Shown here: positions 42,044 to 50,966 of the stretch, one piece after another
Position numbering within the stretch: position 1 is the stretch's first letter
Layout of the letters: the number at the start of each line of letters is the position of its first letter
Source of the DNA: Chloroflexota bacterium
Lineage (GTDB): Bacteria > Chloroflexota > Limnocylindria > Limnocylindrales > CSP1-4
Direction: 5' to 3'
NCBI GenBank assembly: GCA_021802825.1
Contig: JAJZRG010000001.1
Location: 62,001 to 126,000 of the forward strand
Length of the DNA: 64,000 nucleotides
Position numbers and translations under genes: made by a program
Notes under the pieces: model-generated
Seen by the model: the letters and a program-made list of their open reading frames with translations, nothing else
What the model was told of the DNA's origin: nothing
Database searches by the model: none

Positions 42044-44362
42044 TCAGGGCACGGGCACCACGAAGATGAACTTCCCGTCGCGCGCCGGCTCCGGCGTCCA
42101 CTCGTGGTAGGGCTTGTAGTCGATGTGCAGGTCCGAGACCGGGACGAACGTGTCTGGCGGGTTCGAGTAGCCCCAGATCGATGACAGGCGGGGGTACCAG
42201 ACGTCCTCGATGTACAGCCCCAGCACCGAGAAGTCATTGGTCACGGCGGGGTCTGCCGTCGCCTTGAACCCGGACACCACCCACGAGTGCCAGCCCTTCC
42301 ACACGACGAGGCCGGCCGGGCGGTTCGTCAGGCGGATGGCCTTGGCCACGGTCCAGGCCGCCGCGTTGATGCTGCCCCGCGAGTCCTCCTTGAACCTGCC
42401 GTACCCGAGCTTGGTCAGCACCTCGGGCCAGGCAACGGCGTCCACGCTGCCGTCGTTGGCCGGCTCCATCGAGTAGGCCAGGTTGAACAGCTTCGTCTGG
42501 AAGGCCTTCGAGGTGTCGGCGCCCTCGCTCATGATGTTGATCGAGGTCTGGATGGCCGCGGGTACGCACCACAGGTCCGTGTACTCGCCCACGAAGTCAC
42601 CGTTCTGGTACAGGTCCATCTGGAAGGGGCCCGGCTTGGCCGTGGGCGACGGCTTCGGCGTGGGCGAGGGTCTGGGTGTCGTGCCGGGCCTCGCCGATCC
42701 CGATGGCCGGGCCGACGCGCTTGCCGTGGCCTCCACGGAGGCCTCCGCCGAGGGCGGCACGGTTGGCGCGTCGTACGAGGCGAGCGGGAGCTCGGGGGCC
42801 CAGGGCGTGATGACCGGCGCGGCCGCGATCGACGCCGAGTTGAGCGCCTGGCTGGTGGCGAGCGCTGTCCCGGCGAGGACCGCGATCGTGGTCAGGATGA
42901 GCGCGGCCTGCCCAATGGACGCCGCACGCCGGCGGGGCGCGGCGGGCGGGCCGTGGACGAGCCGCGCGAAATCCTCCGCCGTGCGCTCCACGCCCGGCGC
43001 CGGCACCGGCGGCCGGATCGCGGCGACGCGGATCGTGAGAGCGGCGACCAGCAGCACCGTCCGGACGCCCATCCCGGCGGCGTAGGAGGCGGGGATCGCC
43101 TCGAGGCCCAGCACCGGGACCCAGGCTCTGGCCGTCGCGACGACCACGATGAACCCGGTCAGCGCGCTGAGCGTCGGGAGGAGCGTGTTCCGGGTGGCGT
43201 ACACCGCGCGGGCGAGCAGGTTCATCACGCTCTCGAGCGGCACCGCGAACGCGAACACCGAGAGCACCAGCGCCGTCCGCGCCTGGTCCTCGGCGTCGAA
43301 CGCGCCGCCCTTGAGGAAGATGCCGATGATCAGCCCCGAGAACACGAACAGCCCGAGGCCAGCGGCGGCGGACAGCCCGGCGATCGGGAGGAGCGTCTTG
43401 CGGAACAGGCGTCGGAATGCGGCACGGTCGCCGGCGTTGGCGGCCTCCGAGAGTCCGGGCAGCGCGGCGATCGCGAACGCCATCCCGATGATGCTGACCG
43501 GGACGCCGAAGAAGTTGCGCGCGTAGTTGAGCGAGCTGATCGAACCCACGGCGAGGCCGGACGCGATGCTCGTGAAGAACACGTAGGCGAGCGGCTCGAG
43601 CGGCTGGCTCGCCATCTTGGGGAGCATCAGGCGCAGGAACTCACCGAGGCCCCGCGTGCGGCGCACGGACGGGATCGGCCGGAAGCCCGAGCCGCGCAGG
43701 CCGATCAGGCGGACGAGGAGATGGCCCAGCGCGCCGGCGACGGCGCCCCACGCCGCGCCGTAGATCCCGAGCGGGCCCGACAGCACCAGGGCGCCTGCGG
43801 CGATCCCGCCGCTGTACATGATCGGCGCCATCCCGTACCAGACGAAGCGCCGCTGGGCGACCAGCACCTCGCCCAGGACCAGCGACACGGCGAACAGCGG
43901 CGGCGTCAGGCACATCACCCGGAAGAGCCCGACGTAGAGCTCCTTCTGGGCATCGGGGAAGCCCGGCACGATCACCTGCACGGTGGCCGGGGCGATGACG
44001 ATGAGCAGGGCGGAGACGGCGGTCATCGCGCCGGCGGCAAGGCCGAGGACCGTCCGCGCGAAGCGATCCGCGTCGGTGGCCGCCTCCTCGCGGAGGCCGA
44101 GGAACATCGGCACGAACGGCGCTACCAGCCCGCCCGCGACGAGCACGTCGAGCGCGAGCTCCGGGAGGATGAACGCCGAGTTGTAGGCGTCGAGCGCCGC
44201 GCCCCGGCCGAACGTGTGGGCGAGGACCTTGTCACGCCCCAGGCCCATCAGGTACCCGCCGAACATGAGGACCGACAGGGTCAGGGCGCCGCCGGGCAGG
44301 AAGTTGCGGACGAGCGTGGCGGCCCGCGTGGTCTCAAGGCGGGCGATCCATGTCCGGACCAC
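42044..44362 (-). CDS. murJ: MurJ/MviN-type lipid II flippase fused to a C39-like domain
   Basis: 772 aa from the GTG at 44362; ATGs at 44476 and 44512 extend it with low-complexity sequence lacking a ribosome-binding site. Residues 15-490 are MurJ-like with about 14 transmembrane helices (GRDKVLAHTFGRGAALDAYN near 37, SSLNYARNFFGVPVSIIGMA near 280). A further helix near 520 leads to a Ser/Pro/Thr linker and then an extracytoplasmic domain, residues 590-772, with GEYTDLWCVPAAIQTSINIM (Cys) and GWHSWVVSGFKA (His), the C39-type cysteine peptidase pattern. The transporter half exports lipid II; the peptidase-like half is an unusual fusion. Confidence 0.85.
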   Translation of the reverse strand: MVRTWIARLETTRAATLVRNFLPGGALTLSVLMFGGYLMGLGRDKVLAHTFGRGAALDAYNSAFILPELALDVLVAGGLVAPFVPMFLGLREEAATDADRFARTVLGLAAGAMTAVSALLIVIAPATVQVIVPGFPDAQKELYVGLFRVMCLTPPLFAVSLVLGEVLVAQRRFVWYGMAPIMYSGGIAAGALVLSGPLGIYGAAWGAVAGALGHLLVRLIGLRGSGFRPIPSVRRTRGLGEFLRLMLPKMASQPLEPLAYVFFTSIASGLAVGSISSLNYARNFFGVPVSIIGMAFAIAALPGLSEAANAGDRAAFRRLFRKTLLPIAGLSAAAGLGLFVFSGLIIGIFLKGGAFDAEDQARTALVLSVFAFAVPLESVMNLLARAVYATRNTLLPTLSALTGFIVVVATARAWVPVLGLEAIPASYAAGMGVRTVLLVAALTIRVAAIRPPVPAPGVERTAEDFARLVHGPPAAPRRRAASIGQAALILTTIAVLAGTALATSQALNSASIAAAPVITPWAPELPLASYDAPTVPPSAEASVEATASASARPSGSARPGTTPRPSPTPKPSPTAKPGPFQMDLYQNGDFVGEYTDLWCVPAAIQTSINIMSEGADTSKAFQTKLFNLAYSMEPANDGSVDAVAWPEVLTKLGYGRFKEDSRGSINAAAWTVAKAIRLTNRPAGLVVWKGWHSWVVSGFKATADPAVTNDFSVLGLYIEDVWYPRLSSIWGYSNPPDTFVPVSDLHIDYKPYHEWTPEPARDGKFIFVVPVP

Positions 44363-44735
44363 GGAGCGGGCGTTGGGCACGGCCGGTTGACGCGCAAGCG
44401 CGAGGGGTCGTGACGCTGGACGATCCGAGCCTGCGGGCGTTCCTTGACGACTCGAGAAGGAGGCGCAGCGTGCCATGACGCTGGTCGACTGGAACCGGCG
44501 CGTGGCGGCCATGGCGCCCCGCGAACGACGGTGCCGTGCCCGTGCGGGCGGGGGAGCGCCTCTAGCGTCGGGTCAGGCCTCTCATCGCATTGTGGTTGGT
44601 CCCGACGCGGGCGGCATCGATCCCCTCGGTGGGCGGCCGCCTCGTCTCCGACCCCACGGGCACTGGGTCATGCAGGGCTCGCAGAATCGCGAGGCCCGCC
44701 GGGAGGGCGGGCCTCGATGGCGATCGCGGGTGGGA
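44363..44735. other. intergenic region upstream of MurJ
   Basis: 373 bp with no credible gene; apparent frames on both strands extend the MurJ frame or are antisense. It holds the terminator of the preceding minus-strand phosphoesterase gene at 44690-44716 and presumably the MurJ promoter, which I could not place. Confidence 0.4.
44690..44716 (-). terminator. terminator of the phosphoesterase gene
   Basis: CGAGGCCCGCC and GGCGGGCCTCG pair perfectly over 11 bp with a 5-base loop, 20 bp past the phosphoesterase stop at 44736 on the minus strand. Confidence 0.65.
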
Positions 44736-45860
44736 CTAGTGCTCGAGCAGCGGCGTCATCGAGCGGACGTTGGCGCCGTCCGCCGCGTAGCCCAGGTACG
44801 GCAGGCCCCAGACCTGTTCGATGGTCCGCAGCAACGAGTAGTGGTTGTACGGCGTGCTGTCGGTGATGTGGCCTTTCCCGTTGCGGGCGATCACGATGGC
44901 CGGCACCTTGCCACCGCCGAACGGGCCGCTCCAAGGGTGCGAGCCGTTGTCGATCAGGACGTAGCCGGCCGGCAGGGCGGGCGCGATCCCGTAGCCCGGC
45001 GAGTCGCAGCAGCCCGACACGTCGGCCCACAGGTCTGTGCTGGTCGCCGCGCCGTCGAAGTCGGACTCGTCGGCGAGGACGAAGATCACGCTGTTGCCGG
45101 TCCACGCGCGCGAGGTCGTGATCGTGTGGACCGCGCTCCGCACGAAGGCATCGGCCTTGTGCTTGAGGGCCGCGTCATTGGCGTCGTCCACCCCATTGCC
45201 GTAGGGGCACGGCGTCTCGGGATGTCCGGCGATCGTCGCGTACACGCCGCCGTGCATGTCATTGCACTGGTCGGGGCTGATCCAGACGAAGTCGGGCGCC
45301 TGCGGGCTGGCGAGGTCTGCGGCGAGGTCCGTGTACGGCTTGATGTTCGCGAGCCGCGCCGGCGACGAGACGACGTCGTCCATGTGGACGAACGGGTTGT
45401 GCTTGCTCGTGTACAGGGCGACGCTACCCGGCGCCGTGGCGCCGGTGTACCCCGCCGAGGGCATGGCCTCCATGTACGCGCCCCACGTGCGCCCGGCCGA
45501 TTCCAGCTGGTCCACCAAGTTCGGCCACGCGAAGTGGTTGGCCGCGTTGTCGTTCATTTGGTTAATGTCCAGCTGGCCCGTGATCGCGGCGATGTAGTTG
45601 GGCTGGCTGGGGTGGGTGACCCCGTAGTAGTTGGTCGCCTCGCCGTTGGCAGCGGCGAGTGCGGTGAGGTAAGGCGCGTTCGGGTCACCGATCACGGTGT
45701 TCTTGCTGTGGTTCTCGAGCATGATCACGAAGATCCGCTTGACGGCCGCGTGGTCGCCCGATGTCGGGCTGTGCGCGATGACGGTGGTGGCCGGGGCGAG
45801 CGCGGCGAGCGCGAGGACCGCGGACGCGCCGAGGCGCACGAGCGTGGGTGTGGGACGCAC
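44736..45860 (-). CDS. secreted phosphoesterase (phospholipase C / acid phosphatase-like)
   Basis: 374 aa, GTG at 45860 behind AGGAG. Signal peptide (residues 1-30, VRLGASAVLALAALAPATTV). Phosphoesterase family of the alkaline-phosphatase fold: IFVIMLENHSKNTVIG near 44 with the metal Glu, THPSQPNYIAAITGQ near 82 with the nucleophile Ser, FVWISPDQCNDMHGG near 187, VIFVLADESDFDG near 255 and HITDSTPYNHYSLLRTIEQV near 323 with late metal ligands. Likely exported and releases phosphate from organic esters or lipids. Ends at a terminator (44690-44716). Confidence 0.9.
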   Translation of the reverse strand: MRPTPTLVRLGASAVLALAALAPATTVIAHSPTSGDHAAVKRIFVIMLENHSKNTVIGDPNAPYLTALAAANGEATNYYGVTHPSQPNYIAAITGQLDINQMNDNAANHFAWPNLVDQLESAGRTWGAYMEAMPSAGYTGATAPGSVALYTSKHNPFVHMDDVVSSPARLANIKPYTDLAADLASPQAPDFVWISPDQCNDMHGGVYATIAGHPETPCPYGNGVDDANDAALKHKADAFVRSAVHTITTSRAWTGNSVIFVLADESDFDGAATSTDLWADVSGCCDSPGYGIAPALPAGYVLIDNGSHPWSGPFGGGKVPAIVIARNGKGHITDSTPYNHYSLLRTIEQVWGLPYLGYAADGANVRSMTPLLEH

Positions 45861-45964
45861 GAGGTCTCCTTCCGGTGCGTGGGTGCAGGGACCACGATTG
45901 TGCGCCTGGGGGTCGGCTGGCCGAAACGGCAGACCCGTTGCAGGCGCCTATCAGTTCCTCCCGC

Positions 45965-46513
45965 TCAGGCCGGCGGCAGCCGCTCTCCTGCCTCGACCCG
46001 CACCGGCAACCGATTCTCGGCCGGGGTCAGCGGGCACGAGTAGTCGGGCGAGTAGGCGCAGTACGGGAAGTAGGCGAGGTTGAAGTCGAGCGTGAAGGTC
46101 CCGTCGAGCTCCGGCTCCAGATCGAGATAGCGGCCCGCGCCGTACGTCTCGCCGCCGCTGGTGGCGTCCTGGAACGGGACGAACAGCGACCCGTTGCCGA
46201 GGTCATAGGCGACGAGCGACAGCGGCTGTCCGCTCAGCTCGAAGCGGAACGTGCCGGCACGCCAGGCGCGACGCATCTCGTCGGTCGAGGTGGGCATGAG
46301 GAACGCCTCGGGGCCGTCGCCTTCGTACGGGCTGAGCGCGACGCCCTCGCGTCGGTAGGCAGGGTCGACCGGGAAGTACGCGAGCCCGGTGAACGTGTCG
46401 CGGCGCTCGGCGGGAATGGGGCTTTGGGGCGAGCGCCGGAACGCGTCGTCCTTGGCCGCGCGCTCTGCCTCGATCGCGCGGATCAGATGGGCGCGGACGT
46501 TGACGTCGGCCAT
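45965..46513 (-). CDS. DUF1684-family protein
   Basis: 182 aa, ATG at 46513. Matches the DUF1684 pattern: RAAKDDAFRRSPQSPIPAER near 20, FTGLAYFPVDPAYRR near 40, FELSGQPLSLVAYDL near 90, LFVPFQDATSGGETYGAGRY near 110, LDFNLAYFPYCAYSPDYSCP near 143 followed by PAENRLPVRVEAGER. Family members are cytosolic or secreted and of unknown function; the conserved FNxAYxPYCAY and NRLPVxVxAGE motifs are intact. Monocistronic. Confidence 0.88.
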   Translation of the reverse strand: MADVNVRAHLIRAIEAERAAKDDAFRRSPQSPIPAERRDTFTGLAYFPVDPAYRREGVALSPYEGDGPEAFLMPTSTDEMRRAWRAGTFRFELSGQPLSLVAYDLGNGSLFVPFQDATSGGETYGAGRYLDLEPELDGTFTLDFNLAYFPYCAYSPDYSCPLTPAENRLPVRVEAGERLPPA

Positions 46514-46747
46514 GGTTCCTCTCAGGGGGAACGGAGAGCGGGGGATCGGCCCAGAGCATAGTCGAGCACGCCGAGAGGGGATGCCGATGCCGACCCCACC
46601 CCCGGCCAGGCGACAGCGAAAGCCGGCGTCGCCCGGCGGTCGACGAGTCGCCCCGGCGGCTGTTGCCCCTCAACGGGGATCACGTCACGCGGAGGCGCTT
46701 CCGTCGGCTCGCCGGGCGATCCTGTGAGGATCCTCATCTGGGCTGTC

Positions 46748-47131
46748 ATGCTTGCCAAAGAATCCAAGGCGAGACTGGCAGTTGTGAACCCGACCATTCC
46801 CACCCGCGTCCAGACCCGCAACCGCTCGGATCGCCGCCTGCAGTCGATGACGCTGGGAGCGGCGGTGCTCGGCCTCGCCGCCACGGGCGCGTTCGGCTAT
46901 GCCGCTGCGCTGACCTACACCGGCACCGCGAACGCGGCCAACGCCACGCCCCCGCCAACCCACTTCGGCTCCGATCAGGGTGGCGACGATCAACCGCTGC
47001 TCCAGCAGCCGTTCACTGGAGCGGGCTCGGCGGGGCAGGGCGCGAACGTCAGCCCGCTGTTCGGTGGTCAGCGGGTCACCCCGCCCACGACCTCCGTTCG
47101 CCGGTCGCACGTGACCAGCGGCGGCTCCTGA
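46748..47131 (+). CDS. small membrane protein of a redox operon
   Basis: 127 aa from ATG 46748 (GTG at 46724 is an alternative; neither has a good ribosome-binding site). Short basic N-terminus, a single transmembrane helix near residues 32-55 (SMTLGAAVLGLAATGAFGYA), then a Pro/Gly/Gln-rich outside tail. No heme or iron-sulfur motif. It precedes the ferric-reductase-like gene by 72 bp and may be an accessory or assembly subunit of that complex. Family unrecognised. Confidence 0.55.
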   Translation: MLAKESKARLAVVNPTIPTRVQTRNRSDRRLQSMTLGAAVLGLAATGAFGYAAALTYTGTANAANATPPPTHFGSDQGGDDQPLLQQPFTGAGSAGQGANVSPLFGGQRVTPPTTSVRRSHVTSGGS

Positions 47132-47203
47132 GGCCCATTCTGCGGCGGCCAGCCCGCCGCGCCGTCGCGCCCTGCAGCGCTGCCCAGGAGTCAGCCCACC
47201 CCC

Positions 47204-47803
47204 ATGTTTGACCAGTTCCTCTGGTTCGTCGCCCGCGGCTCCGGGATCGTCTCCCTGGTGATGATCACGGCGTCCGTGTGCTTCGGCCTCCTGACCGTCG
47301 CGCGTTTCTGGCACGAGACCTGGCCCAGGTTCCTCAACCTCGAGATGCACCGCCGCATCTCGCTGCTCGCGATCGTGTTCAACGCGGTCCACGTCGTGAG
47401 CGCGGTGCTCGACCCCTTTGCCAAGCTCGGCTGGTCCGCCGCGTTCGTCCCGCTCGTCTCCGCCTATCGACCGCTGCCCGTCGCACTGGGCGTCGTCTCG
47501 ATGTACCTGTTCGTCGCACTGATCATCACGGGCCTGCTGCGCGCGCACATGCCGCAGCGCCTGTGGCGCGCGATCCACTGGACGAGCTACGCGATGTGGC
47601 CGCTCGCGCTTGCGCACAGCTTCCTGGCCGGGAGCGACGCCGGGTCCCTGTGGATGCTCGCGATCGGCGGGATCTGCCTGGGCACGGTGGGGGCGTGCCT
47701 GCTCTTCCGCATCTCGGTCTGGGACGCCGGCCGCGGGCGCCTCGAGGACACCGTGCTGACCTCGTCCTGGGAGGACGCGACGCGGCGGGCGAACCGTCGA
47801 TGA
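47204..47803 (+). CDS. ferric reductase-like transmembrane protein
   Basis: 199 aa, ATG at 47204. Five to six hydrophobic helices in the ferric-reductase-like domain (cytochrome b561-type helix bundle). His-bearing helices MHRRISLLAIVFNAVHVVS (near 48-66) and AIHWTSYAMWPLALAHSF (near 123-140) place pairs of His about 14 apart for two b-type hemes. It would carry electrons across the membrane. The next gene, a NuoF-like flavoprotein, overlaps (ATGA), and a ferredoxin follows, so the trio is a transmembrane electron-transfer system. Confidence 0.88.
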   Translation: MFDQFLWFVARGSGIVSLVMITASVCFGLLTVARFWHETWPRFLNLEMHRRISLLAIVFNAVHVVSAVLDPFAKLGWSAAFVPLVSAYRPLPVALGVVSMYLFVALIITGLLRAHMPQRLWRAIHWTSYAMWPLALAHSFLAGSDAGSLWMLAIGGICLGTVGACLLFRISVWDAGRGRLEDTVLTSSWEDATRRANRR

Positions 47804-49047
47804 CTGCCCGCCTGCTCTCGGGGCCGTCCACGACTGCCGGCGCGGAGACCCTCGCCGATCACCTGGCGCGGCTGGGCGACCTGCCGGGCCGCGCGGATCG
47901 CGCCCACCTCATCGCGATGCTCGACGCCGCGGGCCTCCTCGGCCGCGGCGGGGCCGGTTTCCCCGTCGGGCGCAAGTGGGGGTCCGTGGCCGGGCGCGCC
48001 AAGGGCGAGGCGGTGGTGCTGGCCAACGGCGCCGAGGGCGAGCCGCTCTCGCACAAGGATCGCGTCCTGATGGCCTCACGGCCGCACCTTGTGCTCGACG
48101 GGCTGGAGCTGGCCGCGGAGGCCGTCGGCGCGAGGCGGGCGGTCCTGTACGTGGGCTCCGAGCACGCCGAGGCGCGCGCCGCCCTGGAGCGCGCCCTGGC
48201 GGAGCGCGCGGCCGGCCGCACGCCAGGCCGCCTCCCGCGCGTCCCCACGACCCTGGTCACGCCGCCCGTGTCGTACCTCGCCGGCGAGGAGTCGGCCGCC
48301 GTCCACTTCGTCAACGCTGGCGACCCCCGGCCCACGACGGTCCCGCCCCGACCCTACGAGAAGGGCGTCGCGGGCCGTCCCACCCTGGTCCAGAACGTCG
48401 AGACCCTGGCCCACGCAGCGCTGATCGCGCGGTACGGCGACGCCTGGTATCGCGAGGCGGGGCGCGCCGAGACCCGCGGCACGGCGCTGGTCACCGTGAG
48501 CGGCGGGATGCGGCCGGGTGTGCTCGAGGTCGACCTCGGCACCACGGTCGGCGAGCTCGCCGAATGGAGCGGCGTGAGCGCATCGGTCGGGAGCCCCGTG
48601 CTGCTCGGCGGTTACTTCGGCACGATCGTCGCGGGCGCGAACGCGTGGAGGCTACCGCTCGACCCGGTGGCCATGCGCTGCGACGGCGCCGCGTTCGGCG
48701 CGGGCGTCGTGGCGTTCCTGGGCGACGAAGCGTGCGGCGTCGCGACGACCGCGCGGATCATGGACTACATGGCGGGCTCGAGCGCCGCGCAGTGCGGGCC
48801 CTGCGTCTTCGGGCTCCGCGCGATCGCCGATGCCTCGGCGCGCGTGGCCACAGGGCAGCCGCACCAGGACGACCTCGCCCGGCTCCGCGGCTGGAGCCAG
48901 TCGCTCGCCGGGCGCGGCGCATGCCGGCTGCCCGACGGCACGACGGCCCTGCTCGCGACCTCGCTCCGCGTGTACGAGGCCGACTGGACGTCGCACCAGC
49001 ACCATCGCCGCTGCTCGGTCCGACAGGGTGCGAGGGTCGTCCAGTGA
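47800..49047 (+). CDS. NuoF/RnfC-type flavoprotein subunit
   Basis: 415 aa, ATG at 47800 overlapping the previous stop. Binds FMN and likely NADH through LLGRGGAGFPVGRKWG near 47, VLANGAEGEPLSHKDR near 75, VSYLAGEESAAV near 157 and PTLVQNVETLAHAALI near 187. An SLBB-type segment (GVLEVDLGTTVGELAEWSG near 240) is followed by the NuoF C-terminal [4Fe-4S] domain, SAAQCGPCVFGLRAI near 328 with later Cys in GACRLPDG and HHRRCSV. NuoF proteins oxidise NADH; here the partners are a membrane b-type cytochrome and a ferredoxin, not complex I. Confidence 0.9.
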   Translation: MTARLLSGPSTTAGAETLADHLARLGDLPGRADRAHLIAMLDAAGLLGRGGAGFPVGRKWGSVAGRAKGEAVVLANGAEGEPLSHKDRVLMASRPHLVLDGLELAAEAVGARRAVLYVGSEHAEARAALERALAERAAGRTPGRLPRVPTTLVTPPVSYLAGEESAAVHFVNAGDPRPTTVPPRPYEKGVAGRPTLVQNVETLAHAALIARYGDAWYREAGRAETRGTALVTVSGGMRPGVLEVDLGTTVGELAEWSGVSASVGSPVLLGGYFGTIVAGANAWRLPLDPVAMRCDGAAFGAGVVAFLGDEACGVATTARIMDYMAGSSAAQCGPCVFGLRAIADASARVATGQPHQDDLARLRGWSQSLAGRGACRLPDGTTALLATSLRVYEADWTSHQHHRRCSVRQGARVVQ

Positions 49048-49421
49048 GCGGGCGCCGTGTGGTCGATTCGGGGTACCGCATCGAGATCGACCGCATTGCC
49101 TGCGACGCCTACGGGGCGTGCGCCGAGCTGCTGCCCGAGGGGATCGACCTCGACGAGTGGGGCTATCCCATCCTCGCGCCCGGCAACGTGCCCGCGCACC
49201 TGCTCGACCTCGCCAAGCGGGCGGTGGACGGCTGTCCTGTCCTCGCGCTCCGGCTGGTCAAGGTCGCGCGTGCGCGGGAGGCCGACACTCCACCCCCGAC
49301 GGTGTTTGCCGCCCGTCGGCCCGAGACCCGGCTCGACCGGATGGAGGGAATGCCGCCCTGGCCGCCACGACCCGCGAACCGGCCACCCAAGCGCGGCCCC
49401 GACCCGACGCGCCGCCGCTGA
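49044..49421 (+). CDS. ferredoxin
   Basis: 125 aa, GTG at 49044 overlapping the NuoF-like stop (GTGA). Small single-cluster ferredoxin: RIACDAYGACAELLPEGIDL near residues 17-36, then VDGCPVLALRLV near 68. The three Cys (C-x5-C ... CP) suit a [3Fe-4S] cluster, as in P450-type ferredoxins, where the fourth position is not Cys. The C-terminal 40 residues are Pro/Arg-rich. It ends the redox operon and may donate electrons to a cytochrome P450 or to the NuoF partner. A 14-bp tandem duplication straddles its stop. Confidence 0.88.
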   Translation: MSGRRVVDSGYRIEIDRIACDAYGACAELLPEGIDLDEWGYPILAPGNVPAHLLDLAKRAVDGCPVLALRLVKVARAREADTPPPTVFAARRPETRLDRMEGMPPWPPRPANRPPKRGPDPTRRR

Positions 49422-49440
49422 CCGTGCGCCGCTGACCGTG
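49413..49440 (+). repeat. 14-bp tandem duplication at the ferredoxin stop
   Basis: CGCCGCTGACCGTG occurs twice in direct succession (49413-49426 and 49427-49440), the first copy containing the ferredoxin TGA stop. A replication-slippage product without visible function. Confidence 0.6.
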
Positions 49441-49503
49441 CGCCGCGAGGGTGCCCGCCGCCACGCCGCGAGGTGCGCGCCGCGGCCCGCTCGCGCAGGC
49501 CGG

Positions 49504-50880
49504 TCAATCGGCGCGAGCGACAACCGGTCGGATGTTGTGGTTCCGGCGGAACACGTTGTCGGGATCCCAGGCGGCCTTCGCCGCGGCCAGCCGCCGGTAG
49601 GTGCGGGCTGGATAGGCCTCGCGGACCCGCGCCTCGCCCTCGTCCTCCAGGAAGTTCACGTACGCGCCAATCGATCGGGACCGCAGCGCACCGAGCAGGT
49701 CGTCGGCCCAAGCCTCGCACGGGCCCAGCGATTCGGGTGATGGCGCCGTCGCGGTCGCCAGCACGTGCGCGGGCGCCGCCCGGTGCGCGTACGCGGTCGC
49801 CTCGCCCGGCCGGTCGCCGATCGCCCCTCCGAGGACCCGAAGCTGGACCATCGCCCGCGTGCCGGGCGCACTCGCGTACGCCTCTCGCAGGGCGTCAACC
49901 ACCACGTCGTCAACGACCTCGACGAACGCAGAGCGGCTCACGCTGGCAGCGGGCGGGCCACCCGGGGCGAGCCGATAGACGTCGTGGTACGGCATCGGCC
50001 CGACGGTGTCGGCGATCGGCCTCGCCAGGGCGCGGAACGGCGCCCACGCGGCCTCGCCCGCGGCGCGATCGCCGTTGTAGACGCCCACCACAAGCACGAC
50101 GGGCCGCCCGACCGCGTCCGGCGGCATGAATGGCGCACGCGGCGCGGGCATGAGGCTGGCGATGACGCCCAGTTCCCGCGGAGCTGCGCCCGCCAGCGGC
50201 GCGACCCCGCGCAGCACGTCCCGGCTGGCCGGGAGCACGAGCGCTCCGCCGTGCACCGTCCCCGCCTCGACCATGTCGAAATCGAGCGAGGTCACCACGC
50301 CGAAGTTCCCGCCACCGCCGCGGATCGCCCAGAACAGATCGGGTTCCGAGTCGGCCGAGGCCGTGACGAGGCGGCCGTCCGCGGTCACGAGGTCGGCCGA
50401 GACGAGGCGGTCCACGGTGAGGCCGTGCTGCCGGGAGAGGTAGCCGAACCCGCCGCCCAGGGTGATCCCCGCGACCCCCACGCTCCCGCTGTCGCCCAGT
50501 GGCACCGTCAGCCCGTGCTCGTGCGCGGCCGCGACCACCTCCCGCGCCAGCAGGCCGGCACCCGCCCGCAGCCGTCGGGCTGTCGGGTCAACCGAGAGGT
50601 GGCGCAGGTCGCGCGTGTCGATCACCATCACGCCGTCGCCCGTGCCGTGGCCCGCCGAGCTGTGCCCGCCGCCCCGCACGGCGATGACGAGCCCCTCCTC
50701 GCGCGCGAACGCGATCGCGCGCGCGACATCCGCAGCGCACGCGGGTCGGACGATGAGCGCGGGTCGCGCCGGGCGCGCCAGCTGAGTGACGGCGCTGGTG
50801 CCATAGAACGCGGGGTGGTCCGGCGCGAGCACATCGCCCGAGATCGCCGCTGCGAGACCGGCGACGGCGGCCGGTCTCAT
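49504..50880 (-). CDS. FAD-linked oxidoreductase (berberine bridge enzyme-like)
   Basis: 458 aa from ATG 50880 (a GTG at 50904 adds eight residues). FAD-binding PCMH fold: RPACAADVARAIAFAREEGL near 45, VRGGGHSSAGHGTGDGVMVI near 69 with the His that carries 8-alpha-histidyl FAD, GITLGGGFGYLSRQHGLTVD near 138, FWAIRGGGGNFGVV near 178. The C-terminal BBE motif YVNFLEDEGEARVREAYPAR near 408 with NVFRRNHNI is complete. Oxidises a carbohydrate or alcohol at expense of O2; substrate unknown. No signal peptide, convergent with the redox operon. Confidence 0.9.
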   Translation of the reverse strand: MRPAAVAGLAAAISGDVLAPDHPAFYGTSAVTQLARPARPALIVRPACAADVARAIAFAREEGLVIAVRGGGHSSAGHGTGDGVMVIDTRDLRHLSVDPTARRLRAGAGLLAREVVAAAHEHGLTVPLGDSGSVGVAGITLGGGFGYLSRQHGLTVDRLVSADLVTADGRLVTASADSEPDLFWAIRGGGGNFGVVTSLDFDMVEAGTVHGGALVLPASRDVLRGVAPLAGAAPRELGVIASLMPAPRAPFMPPDAVGRPVVLVVGVYNGDRAAGEAAWAPFRALARPIADTVGPMPYHDVYRLAPGGPPAASVSRSAFVEVVDDVVVDALREAYASAPGTRAMVQLRVLGGAIGDRPGEATAYAHRAAPAHVLATATAPSPESLGPCEAWADDLLGALRSRSIGAYVNFLEDEGEARVREAYPARTYRRLAAAKAAWDPDNVFRRNHNIRPVVARAD

Positions 50881-50966
50881 CGGTGGGGTCGGGCTGGCGG
50901 ACACATGGCCCGATTGTCGCCGGTGGGGCGTCGTCGCCGCAGTGCGGGCGCGCAGCACGGAGGATC

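Noticed and set aside
42287..44413. Long open frame on the plus strand over the MurJ gene
   Set aside because: Rich in Arg/His/Gly with no recognisable motif; it is antisense to a clear MurJ frame.
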